Source of the DNA: Bacteroidota bacterium | GTDB lineage: Bacteria > Bacteroidota > Bacteroidia > Bacteroidales > WCHB1-69 | Reading direction: 5' to 3' | Assembly: GCA_017860455.1 (NCBI GenBank) | Contig: JAGDMF010000006.1 | Coordinates: 1-64,000 of the forward strand | DNA: 64,000 nucleotides | Part shown: piece after piece, positions 30,647 to 38,955 of the stretch | How positions within the stretch are numbered: the stretch's first letter is position 1 | Layout: every line of letters begins with the position of its first letter | The notes under the pieces: generated by a model | Databases searched by the model: none | The model's input: only the letters and a program-made list of their open reading frames with translations | Told to the model about the DNA's origin: nothing | Position numbers and translations under genes: made by a program

Positions 30647-30762
30647 TTACTAAAAAATATGTCTTGATTATTTTAAAAAACTTTCATTTTTTATATTCAC
30701 ATTCCCAAGAGCTTTCGCTTGATTTCATTTTCAATATTCATTATTTTTTCACGCAGAGAACG

Positions 30763-30832
30763 CGGACTACTGACAGCAGACTACGGACTACATACGACGG
30801 ACGGCAGACGGCTGACGGCAGTCAGCAGACGG
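30763..30832. repeat. Heptamer array G, 10 x 7 bp (CGGACTA/CAGACGG)
   Basis: CGGACTA CTGACAG CAGACTA CGGACTA CATACGA CGGACGG CAGACGG CTGACGG CAGTCAG CAGACGG. Confidence 0.9.
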
Positions 30833-30852
30833 ACAAATGTAGCGGTTTCATC

Positions 30853-30908
30853 GTCGAACGTCGAACGTTTAACGTCGAATTTCTCCAGTCTCCCGTCGCC
30901 AGTCCCAG
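30853..30908. repeat. Heptamer array H, 8 x 7 bp (GTCGAAC to GTCTCCC); 3' half is the inverse of array E
   Basis: GTCGAAC GTCGAAC GTTTAAC GTCGAAT TTCTCCA GTCTCCC GTCGCCA GTCCCAG. Confidence 0.9.
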
Positions 30909-30923
30909 CATTAGGGCGTAGGC

Positions 30924-30993
30924 CAGATAAAAAGTAATAGGTAAAAAGTAATAGGTAATAGGTAATAGATAATTGGTAAAAAGCAACAGGTAA
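30924..30993. repeat. Heptamer array I, 10 x 7 bp (TAGGTAA/AAAGTAA)
   Basis: CAGATAA AAAGTAA TAGGTAA AAAGTAA TAGGTAA TAGGTAA TAGATAA TTGGTAA AAAGCAA CAGGTAA. Confidence 0.95.
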
Positions 30994-31049
30994 ATTAACA
31001 ACATTAAATTATTAATTTACCTGTAATAAGTTTATAACAAAGGTTAACT

Positions 31050-31086
31050 GAGCACATGAGCAAATCGAGCATCATGAGCACATGAG
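31050..31086. repeat. Octamer array J (GAGCACAT/GAGCAAAT)
   Basis: GAGCACAT GAGCAAAT CGAGCATCAT GAGCACAT GAG. Confidence 0.75.
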
Positions 31087-31098
31087 TTAAATGCCCTA

Positions 31099-32475
31099 CT
31101 ATTTCTTTTCCATTTCTGCAAAATATTTATAGAAATATGGAACGGTTTCAATCCCTTTGAATAGTTGTTCCAATGGGAAACATTCGTTAGGTGAGTGAAT
31201 ACCATCCTCTTCAATACCGAAACCTAAAAGGATAGATTTGATACCTAATATTTTTTCAAAATCGGAAATGATTGGAATAGATCCACCACTTCTGGTTGGG
31301 ATTGTTTTCTTTCCATCATAAGTAGCTGCAAATGCTTTTTCAGCTGCTCTGTACGCAGGAAGATCGATTGGAGAAACATAAGCATCACCACCGTGGTGAG
31401 GTTTTACAGTAACTGTTACATAATCAGGAGCGATTGATTCGAAATATTCTTTGAATAATTTCATGATTTTATCAGGATCTTGATAAGGAACAATTCTCAT
31501 CGAAACTTTTGCATTTGCTTCTGATGGAAGAACGGTTTTGGTACCTTCACCAATATAACCACCCCAGATACCACAAACATCAAATGTTGGTCTGATCCAG
31601 GTTCTTTCAACAGTTGTATATCCTTTTTCCCCTTTAACTTCTTTAATTCCGATCATATCCTTAAATTCTTGTTCATCATAAGGAGCTTCTGCCATTAATG
31701 CTCTCTCTTCAGCTGATACTTCAAGTACATCATCGTAAAATCCGGGAATTGTAATTTTTCCATCTTTGTCAATGATTGATGATAACATATCACAAAGAAC
31801 GTTGATTGGGTTTGCTACTGCACCGCCAAAAACGCCTGAGTGTAAGTCACGACAAGGACCAACCACTTTAACTTCCAAATAAGTTAAACCACGAAGTCCC
31901 ACATTAATAGAAGGAACACCGGCCGCTAACATACTGGTATCAGACACTAAGATCACATCTGCTTTTAATTTTTCAACATTTTGAGTACAGAAAGTAAACA
32001 AACTTTCGCTGCCCACTTCTTCTTCACCTTCAATCATAAACTTCACATTACAAGGAAGTTGATTTGTTTTAACTAAATATTCAAATGCTTTGGCATGGAT
32101 AAAAGATTGTCCTTTATCGTCATCAGCACCACGAGCAAAGATTTTACCATCAATAATAGTTGGTTCAAAAGGAGGCGTATTCCAAAGGTCAATTGGTTCA
32201 ACGGGCATTACGTCATAGTGACCATAGATCAGAACGGTTGGAGCGTTAGGATCGATCATTTTTTCACCATAAACAACAGGAGCACCTTCAGTTTTGATTA
32301 CTTCCACTAGATCCGCGCCTGCTTCTTTAATTAATTCAGCCCAGCGGTTAGCGCAACGAACCATATCCTCTTTATTTTCAGTTTTAGAGGAAATAGAAGG
32401 GATTCTGATCAATGAAAATAGTTCTTCTAGAAATCTTTCTTTGTTGTCTTCGATGTATTGTTTTAAATCGTTCAT
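31099..32475 (-). CDS. M20 family dipeptidase
   Basis: MNDLKQYIEDNKERFLEELFSLIRIPSISS; VLIYGHYDVMPVEP, GEEEVGSESL; ATG at 32475 preferred over ORF-track start. Confidence 0.92.
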   Translation of the reverse strand: MNDLKQYIEDNKERFLEELFSLIRIPSISSKTENKEDMVRCANRWAELIKEAGADLVEVIKTEGAPVVYGEKMIDPNAPTVLIYGHYDVMPVEPIDLWNTPPFEPTIIDGKIFARGADDDKGQSFIHAKAFEYLVKTNQLPCNVKFMIEGEEEVGSESLFTFCTQNVEKLKADVILVSDTSMLAAGVPSINVGLRGLTYLEVKVVGPCRDLHSGVFGGAVANPINVLCDMLSSIIDKDGKITIPGFYDDVLEVSAEERALMAEAPYDEQEFKDMIGIKEVKGEKGYTTVERTWIRPTFDVCGIWGGYIGEGTKTVLPSEANAKVSMRIVPYQDPDKIMKLFKEYFESIAPDYVTVTVKPHHGGDAYVSPIDLPAYRAAEKAFAATYDGKKTIPTRSGGSIPIISDFEKILGIKSILLGFGIEEDGIHSPNECFPLEQLFKGIETVPYFYKYFAEMEKK

Positions 32476-32571
32476 ATAATATTGTTTAAAAATAATTTTC
32501 CGGCGCAAAGATACTAAAAAAAGATCTTTTAAAAAAGCAAAAAAATGGATATTTTTAGGAAAATAGTGTAG

Positions 32572-32598
32572 AAAAAAAAAGGGGAGAAATCCCCTTTT
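32572..32598 (-). terminator. Rho-independent terminator of ferredoxin gene
   Basis: AAAAGGGG AGAAAT CCCCTTTT, A-run on left. Confidence 0.7.
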
Positions 32599-33343
32599 AT
32601 ATCCAGGTGTCAAAACGTTTACTACCGTCCATTCCGATCACAATTTTGCGAATTGGGATATTTCTTTGGGCTTTATCTCTAGCCATCTCAGCAATTTTAC
32701 CTAATCCACCGCAACAAGGAACTTCCATGATAAGAAGTGTTAAGGTATTGATTTGAGCTTCATCGATTAAGGTAACCAATTTATCAATATATCTTTCTGT
32801 ATTGGCATCCAGTTTAGGACAACCGATCACTAACTTTTTACCTTTTAAGTATTTAGAATGGAAATTGCCGGCTGCAAAAGCGGTACAATCAGCAGCTAAC
32901 AAAAGATCTGCTTCATAGAAAAAAGGTGCAGCAGGGTTGGCTAAGTGAAGTTGGACAGGGAAATTACCCAATTCGGAAGGAGCATCGGTAAGAGATGCTT
33001 GCATTTCCGGTTTAGACTCTTTTTTCAGTTCTCTGGCCATTGAACCGGGGCAACCGCAAGCAAGAGGTTCCTCTTTTGCACTCAACAAATCATGAGCGAC
33101 CACTTTTGGATGGTGTTCTGTTGGTGTTTGAGTTGGTTTTACTTCATTTTCAGGAGCATCTATTAATGTTAATGCACCTGTCGGACATTCCCCGATACAC
33201 ATGCCTAATCCGTCACAATAATCTTCACGTACTAATTTTGCTTTTCCGTTGATGATTTGTAATGCATTTTGATGACATCCACTGGCACATGAGCCACAGC
33301 CTGTACATTTTTCTTCGTTGATTCTGATAATTTGCCTTTTCAT
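32597..33343 (-). CDS. 2x[4Fe-4S] ferredoxin-domain protein
   Basis: CTGCGSCASGCHQNALQI and CDGLGMCIGECPTGAL cysteine motifs. Confidence 0.88.
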   Translation of the reverse strand: MKRQIIRINEEKCTGCGSCASGCHQNALQIINGKAKLVREDYCDGLGMCIGECPTGALTLIDAPENEVKPTQTPTEHHPKVVAHDLLSAKEEPLACGCPGSMARELKKESKPEMQASLTDAPSELGNFPVQLHLANPAAPFFYEADLLLAADCTAFAAGNFHSKYLKGKKLVIGCPKLDANTERYIDKLVTLIDEAQINTLTLLIMEVPCCGGLGKIAEMARDKAQRNIPIRKIVIGMDGSKRFDTWI

Positions 33344-33653
33344 ATTATTTTGTTTTTTTGTTCATTTTGATGATGCAAAGATCACGTCATTTTGGATACT
33401 GAAATTGTAATGTTTATTACATCCAAACATCCCGTAAAGTGTCATTAATTGCCTTAACTGTCATTTTGTCACCTATATTTTTTAATAAATGCGCCATTTT
33501 GTCAGTTATTATTAAAGAGAAAAATTATATAATTGTCTATTTTTCAATTTTTTATAAAATGATTAAAAAATAAAAAATGAAAAAGGTACATCATTTGCAA
33601 GTAATAGGCAGAACAAAAATTAAAAAAAATAATAACATAAAAAAACAAAAACC

Positions 33654-34079
33654 ATGACACTAGTAAAATTTAGAAACCCAAGAATGATGTTTTTCGATCA
33701 AATGTTTGGCAACGATTATTACGGAGGAGGAAGATCGGTACAATACCCTGAATTTGCACATCCCGCTACCAATATTTCTGAGGACGCTGAAGGGTATAAA
33801 ATTTGTATGGCTGTTCCCGGAATAAACAAGGAACAGATCAAAATCGATTTGGAAAAAAATGAATTAACGATCTCCTATGAAGGCAATTCGGAAGAAACCG
33901 GCGTTAAATATATCAGAAGAGAGTTTAACAATCACTCTTTCAGCAGAACATTTTTAATTTCAGAGCGGACAAATCCGGAAAAAACGAAAGCCAACTATAA
34001 AGATGGAATATTAACATTATATATTCCTAAAAAGGAACCTCAAAAAGAGATAGGACCCAAAAACATTCAAATTCAATAA
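33654..34079 (+). CDS. Hsp20/alpha-crystallin small heat shock protein
   Basis: NISEDAEGYKICMAVPGINKEQIKIDLEKNELTIS...NYKDGILTLYIPKKE. Confidence 0.93.
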   Translation: MTLVKFRNPRMMFFDQMFGNDYYGGGRSVQYPEFAHPATNISEDAEGYKICMAVPGINKEQIKIDLEKNELTISYEGNSEETGVKYIRREFNNHSFSRTFLISERTNPEKTKANYKDGILTLYIPKKEPQKEIGPKNIQIQ

Positions 34080-34109
34080 ATTTAATAACCCTAAAACAAG
34101 GAGGTAAAT

Positions 34110-34556
34110 ATGTCACTCGTAAAAAGAAATGAAGATTTTCCAATGTGGCCATCCATTTTCAATGATTTTTTTGGAAGAAATTTCATGGATTTTGCCAACA
34201 AAAATTTCTCGGCCACTAATACAACGCTTCCTTCTGTGAATATCAAGGAGGATCACGATCAATTTTCAGTTGAACTGGCTGCACCCGGTTTTAGCAAGTC
34301 AGACTTCAATATTGAACTTAACAACAATGTTTTAACGATCTCTTCTGATAAAAAAATTGAAAACGAAACCAAAGAGGGAGAAAATTTCAGTAGAAAGGAG
34401 TTTAGCTATCAATCATTCAGCAGATCTTTTTCATTGCCTAACACCATTGATGAGGAACAAATCAAAGCCCAATATGAAAATGGGATCCTTATTTTAACGC
34501 TCCCCAAAAAGGATGAAGCAAAGCCAAAACCAGCTATTCAAATCAATATTGAGTAA
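34110..34556 (+). CDS. Hsp20/alpha-crystallin small heat shock protein
   Basis: NIKEDHDQFSVELAAPGFSKSDFNIELNNNVLTISSDKK...QYENGILILTLPKKDEAKPKPAIQINIE. Confidence 0.95.
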   Translation: MSLVKRNEDFPMWPSIFNDFFGRNFMDFANKNFSATNTTLPSVNIKEDHDQFSVELAAPGFSKSDFNIELNNNVLTISSDKKIENETKEGENFSRKEFSYQSFSRSFSLPNTIDEEQIKAQYENGILILTLPKKDEAKPKPAIQINIE

Positions 34557-34565
34557 TCAAAAAAA

Positions 34566-34594
34566 GGAAGTTTTTTCAAACTTCCTTTTTTTTT
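34566..34594 (+). terminator. Rho-independent terminator after Hsp20 pair
   Basis: GGAAGTTT TTTC AAACTTCC TTTTTTTTT. Confidence 0.85.
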
Positions 34595-34600
34595 GTCATT

Positions 34601-34634
34601 TTTGGCAAAATTATCGCAATATTTATTATATTTG
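34601..34634 (+). promoter_or_regulatory. Bacteroidota-type promoter upstream of 34696 gene
   Basis: TTTG (34601) N22 TATATTTG (34627-34634). Confidence 0.5.
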
Positions 34635-34695
34635 CAGTGTTAAAAACACTAGAAAAGCAATAGTTAAAAAAACGGAAAACTAAAACCTGTCAATT

Positions 34696-35256
34696 ATGAA
34701 AAAGTACATTTTATTTTTAATTTTATGCTCCTGGTTCATTAGTTATGGACAAGTGAGGGTTGAGCAGGTATCTTTTAATAAATTAGTAGATGTTAAAGGA
34801 ACCGACAATGTGATTGCACTAGAAGTAAACACGAATAGTCTGGGTGACATTAACAGCATGAACATATTGTTTATCAACACTAAAACCATTGAAACAACAG
34901 ATGCCAAAATTGCTAATGAGTACATCATTCAGGATTTTAAACAAGTAAAAATTGATGATTTGAACATCAATACGATTATTGTTGCAGTTCGGATGTTTGA
35001 CATTGACAATAATGTAAGAATCAATTTAAAGGATCCTATCACCCTGGTTTCTGTAGGTACAGATGGAAAGTCCAAACACATTCTCACTGACACAACATTT
35101 AATGTTCGTGTGTGGGAAGTCAATGAGAAAAGTGGCACATTAGTGGTTGCCGGATACTATGACAATAACAGAAACGGCAGGTTTGATCCCTTGGAATTAA
35201 ATGAAATTCAGATCTTTGATTTAAGGACATACCAACTACTTCACAAAGTAAAATAA
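34696..35256 (+). CDS. Hypothetical secreted protein
   Basis: 186 aa with signal peptide MKKYILFLILCSWFISYGQ. Confidence 0.7.
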   Translation: MKKYILFLILCSWFISYGQVRVEQVSFNKLVDVKGTDNVIALEVNTNSLGDINSMNILFINTKTIETTDAKIANEYIIQDFKQVKIDDLNINTIIVAVRMFDIDNNVRINLKDPITLVSVGTDGKSKHILTDTTFNVRVWEVNEKSGTLVVAGYYDNNRNGRFDPLELNEIQIFDLRTYQLLHKVK

Positions 35257-35259
35257 GCT

Positions 35260-35553
35260 ATGTTTGGAGGTGGAGCTGGAAGCGTTGCGGATATGATTGC
35301 CCGAATGAAGGAGGTCCCCAATGCTAAAAAAAATATCAAAAAATATCGTGAATATGCGAAAACATTAAAAAACGGTAAAAAACGATATAGGGAAAAAGAG
35401 ATTACTCAGGAAGAACTGGATCGAATAAAACTTGATTTAAAGCCTTATAAAATTCATCAAAGGAATACCGTTATTCTTTTTGCTGTTTTATTTATTCCAA
35501 TTGTGGGAATTCTGATATGGGGAATTTTTAAATTATTGAATATTAGTATATAA
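35260..35553 (+). CDS. Small hypothetical membrane protein
   Basis: 97 aa with C-terminal TM helix NTVILFAVLFIPIVGILIWGIFKLL. Confidence 0.65.
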   Translation: MFGGGAGSVADMIARMKEVPNAKKNIKKYREYAKTLKNGKKRYREKEITQEELDRIKLDLKPYKIHQRNTVILFAVLFIPIVGILIWGIFKLLNISI

Positions 35554-35558
35554 TTGAT

Positions 35559-36242
35559 ATGGAACATTCACCTTTAGAAATATTAGAAAAATGTCCTTTA
35601 TTTATTGGGCTTTCATTAGATCATATTTTGGAACTTTTAAATGGACAATTTAAAATTTTCTCTTATAAAAATGGAGATTTAGTGTTGGCTCAGGGAGAAG
35701 TTTTCAATCATGTATACATCATTAAGAAGGGACGTGTATCTGCTGAGATGCTGGATGCAATGGGTAGAAACACTACTATTGAGGAATTGGATCCATCAAG
35801 AATTATTGCCCCGGCATTTTTATTTGCCACCAAGAATAGAGTCCCCGTTGATGTGATTGCCCGCATGGAGACACTTATTATCAGGATATCTAAAGAAAAA
35901 CTGATGGAGATGATGCAAAAGGAGTTGGTCATACTTCAAAATTATTTGAATATTGTTGCTAATCGTGCTTATTTTCTTTCAGAAAGAATCAGAAGTTTTC
36001 GGTTTGGAACGATCAAGTCCAAATGGGCCAATTATTTGTTGGAACAAGCCCAAATCAACAATGATACCATTTTCCAAATTCCTCATTCTCAGCAGGAATT
36101 AGCAGATTTATTTGGAGTTACACGTCCTGCGGTTGGGAAAGCACTTTCTCAGTTGATTGAAATGGGGGTCGTACAATCTGATCGAAAATATTTTAGAATA
36201 ATGAATATCCAATTATTGCAAAAGATCATTTCCGAGCAGTGA
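35559..36242 (+). CDS. Crp/Fnr family transcriptional regulator
   Basis: Cyclic-nucleotide-binding-like N-term; C-term HTH PHSQQELADLFGVTRPAVGKALSQLIEMGVV. Confidence 0.88.
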   Translation: MEHSPLEILEKCPLFIGLSLDHILELLNGQFKIFSYKNGDLVLAQGEVFNHVYIIKKGRVSAEMLDAMGRNTTIEELDPSRIIAPAFLFATKNRVPVDVIARMETLIIRISKEKLMEMMQKELVILQNYLNIVANRAYFLSERIRSFRFGTIKSKWANYLLEQAQINNDTIFQIPHSQQELADLFGVTRPAVGKALSQLIEMGVVQSDRKYFRIMNIQLLQKIISEQ

Positions 36243-36432
36243 TGATTTTTCAGGGCAAAAGCATAAAAAATGTAACGATAAGTATATGAGATGTTTCATA
36301 TTTTTTCTATACAAAAATCACTTATCTGTCTAATTGTTAGTTACTTATGAATTATTTGATAACTATTTGTATTTCAAATAATTAAATCATTTTTAGATGT
36401 TTTTGTTAGTAATTGGAAAATAGTGTTTTAAA

Positions 36433-37554
36433 TTATTTAGTTTCTTTATAAACATTCCATAGATTTTGTGCAATTTTTTCTTCCGAAAAACAAAGAGCCT
36501 GCACTTTTCCTTTTTGAATCATTGATTCAGATAATATTTTGTCTCCTATAATGTTGTTGATGTGTTGTGCTAATGCTTCATGATCTGTCGGATTGATATA
36601 TAAAGCAGCATTTCCACCTACTTCTGGTAAAGAGGACGTATTGGATGTGATGACAGGCACACCACAATGCAGAGCTTCTAAAACAGGTATTCCGAATCCT
36701 TCGAAAAAAGATGGATATACAAATACTTCAGCATTAGCATAAATAGCCGGAAAATCATAAAAATCAGCGTTGTGTATAAAATGAATCCGGTTTGTAAGTT
36801 TTAAAACGTTTGTTTCTTCATTAATTATCGAAAAATAATCGGTTGTTCTTCCTACTGCAACTAAATGGATTTCCTTATCGATAAGCGGCATAGAACGTAT
36901 AATTGTTAGTAGGTTTTTTCGTTCCTCCATTGTTCCTACAAATAAAATATAACGATTAGGTAAGTTATATTTCGAAGCAACGTCTAGTTTCTGCGCTGAC
37001 GTTAAGGTTTGTGTAAAAATTGAAGAACAGGGTTGATAAACTACTTTTATTTTTTCTTGTTCAATGTTTAATATTTCAATTAAATCCTGTTTTGTTTGTT
37101 CACTGATGGCTATGACAATATCTGCTATTTTACAAGCATATAGTTGTTTTTTCTGATAAGTTATCCTATCAATATATTTGAAATATTCAGGATGTCGCCA
37201 TACAATAAGATCGTGCATCGTAACAATGCTCTTTATGCTGGAATGATGAATGTTGACAGGCAATTCATGGCTTAAACCGTGATAGATATCAAGTTTATCT
37301 TTTAGAGCAAAGTTTGTTAAGCTTAAACTTCTCCATAAGTTAGGAAACATTCTTCCTATTTTATTGGGTGTTGTAATTTGAATATTTTGAAAATCTTTAA
37401 AATAATTTTCATAAGCATTGCTTTGTTTAGATGTATATAAAATGTATTCATTATCAGAAAAATATTTGGACATTATGTTAATAATGGCTCGACTATAGTT
37501 TCCCAAACCGGTAGAATTATTAAAAGCACGTTTGGCATCAAATCCTATTTTCAT
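36433..37554 (-). CDS. Glycosyltransferase family 4
   Basis: MKIGFDAKRAFNNSTGLGNYSR; VFVYPSFFEGFGIPVLEALHCGVPVITSNTSSLPEVGG. Confidence 0.9.
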   Translation of the reverse strand: MKIGFDAKRAFNNSTGLGNYSRAIINIMSKYFSDNEYILYTSKQSNAYENYFKDFQNIQITTPNKIGRMFPNLWRSLSLTNFALKDKLDIYHGLSHELPVNIHHSSIKSIVTMHDLIVWRHPEYFKYIDRITYQKKQLYACKIADIVIAISEQTKQDLIEILNIEQEKIKVVYQPCSSIFTQTLTSAQKLDVASKYNLPNRYILFVGTMEERKNLLTIIRSMPLIDKEIHLVAVGRTTDYFSIINEETNVLKLTNRIHFIHNADFYDFPAIYANAEVFVYPSFFEGFGIPVLEALHCGVPVITSNTSSLPEVGGNAALYINPTDHEALAQHINNIIGDKILSESMIQKGKVQALCFSEEKIAQNLWNVYKETK

Positions 37555-37608
37555 GGTATTGTATTTTGAGTGTTGGTGAATTAATAAATGTAATATATTC
37601 ATTTTCAC

Positions 37609-38097
37609 TATTGTCCGATAAAAAAAATTAAAAGTAAGGGGATAATTTTCAATTGACCTCCATTACCCATTTTTGTAGTTTTATATCGACCAAAATTTAA
37701 ATCTATAATGAGCAAAAATACACTTTTTTTTTGATCTGTTTGTTTTCTGACAGCTGATTTCTCGTATTAAAAATAAATATTTATCTCCCAAAACACAAAA
37801 AAGATTAAAGCAAATTATTACACTAAACGCTTTATAGTTATAGATCAAATAATTAACATACTGTTTAGTGTATTTGTAAATTATAGCTCTTTAAAGATAG
37901 TATCAGGGGCAATTTTAGGGTTGTCGTGAAAACTAAACATATTTAATTACCTATGGTCTTCTGAAAAATTAGCAAATCTTAGGTGCTATTTTAGGGGGAG
38001 TTTACTTTTAGTTTTTAATAGTTTAAAAATTTGTTTGTATTAACATTCAGCATTATACAGTTCAAAATTAATAGTTAATAATTTTTATCGGACAATA
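37609..38097. mobile_element. Decayed IS (IS4-like transposase remnant) or MITE-like relic with 16-bp perfect TIRs
   Basis: TATTGTCCGATAAAAA (37609-37624) / TTTTTATCGGACAATA (38082-38097); internal frame-broken MSKNTLFF...QLISRIKNKY resembling IS4-type transposase N-terminus. Confidence 0.7.
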
Positions 38098-38145
38098 ATG
38101 TAAAAAAATGTAACTTTGCAGTCAAGTTTAAAAATTCAATAGATT

Positions 38146-38934
38146 ATGGCTCAAATAACAGGAATTATTACAACCCTCAATGAAGAACACAATATAGTTG
38201 ATGCAATAAGTTCACTTCAACTTATTTGTAATGAAGTTATTGTTATAGATTCCAATAGCAGTGATCAAACGATTGAATTAGCAAAATCGATGGGTGCTAT
38301 AACCTATCTGCAAGCATATTTGGGTGACGGGATTCAAAAAAATGTAGGAATACAATTTGCAAACAACGATTGGATTTTTAGTATGGATGCTGATGAAAGG
38401 ATCACTCCTGAATTAGCCCAAATCATTAATACCATTGATTTTCAAAACACTACTTATTACGGATTTGCAATCCGAAGAAGAAATATGATAGGTAGTCGCT
38501 GGGTAAAAAGTTGTGGTTGGTACCCTGATTATCTCGTACGTCTTTTTAAACATTCTCAGATTCGTTTTGGAGAAGAAAAGCAACATGCCTCTGTTCCTAA
38601 TGTAAATACCCTAAAATTAAAAGGTGACTTACTCCATTTCAGTTATAAAAACATAGGAGAACTCTTTGCTAAACCAGAACGGAATTTCAGCACTAGAGGT
38701 GCTAAAATATTATATCTTAAAGGTAAAAAAGCTACTGTTTTTACTCCGTTTTTACATGGATTTAGTGCATTCTTTGTGAATTACTTTTTTAAAGGAGCCA
38801 TTTTAGAAGGGATTGATGGATTTACATTAGCTTTATCAATAGCAGTGAACAGCTTTTTAAAATATGCCAAATTACTGGAATATCAAAGGGATCCTAAAGT
38901 TAGGGAACAGGAAGATTTTAACAGTGTCTGGTAA
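38146..38934 (+). CDS. Glycosyltransferase family 2 (LPS core-type)
   Basis: ITGIITTLNEEHNIVDAISSLQLICNEVIVIDSNSSDQTIELAK; WIFSMDADERITPEL. Confidence 0.9.
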   Translation: MAQITGIITTLNEEHNIVDAISSLQLICNEVIVIDSNSSDQTIELAKSMGAITYLQAYLGDGIQKNVGIQFANNDWIFSMDADERITPELAQIINTIDFQNTTYYGFAIRRRNMIGSRWVKSCGWYPDYLVRLFKHSQIRFGEEKQHASVPNVNTLKLKGDLLHFSYKNIGELFAKPERNFSTRGAKILYLKGKKATVFTPFLHGFSAFFVNYFFKGAILEGIDGFTLALSIAVNSFLKYAKLLEYQRDPKVREQEDFNSVW

Positions 38935-38955
38935 AACTACACAAAAAATAGAAAT

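Noticed and set aside
30613-30937. ORFs 30613-30921 and 30719-30937 downstream of the lipoprotein
   Set aside because: They run through heptamer arrays G and H and overlap each other; low-complexity translations.
33654-34556. Tandem Hsp20 genes as an unusual system
   Set aside because: Two divergent Hsp20 paralogs in one operon with a normal terminator; ordinary.
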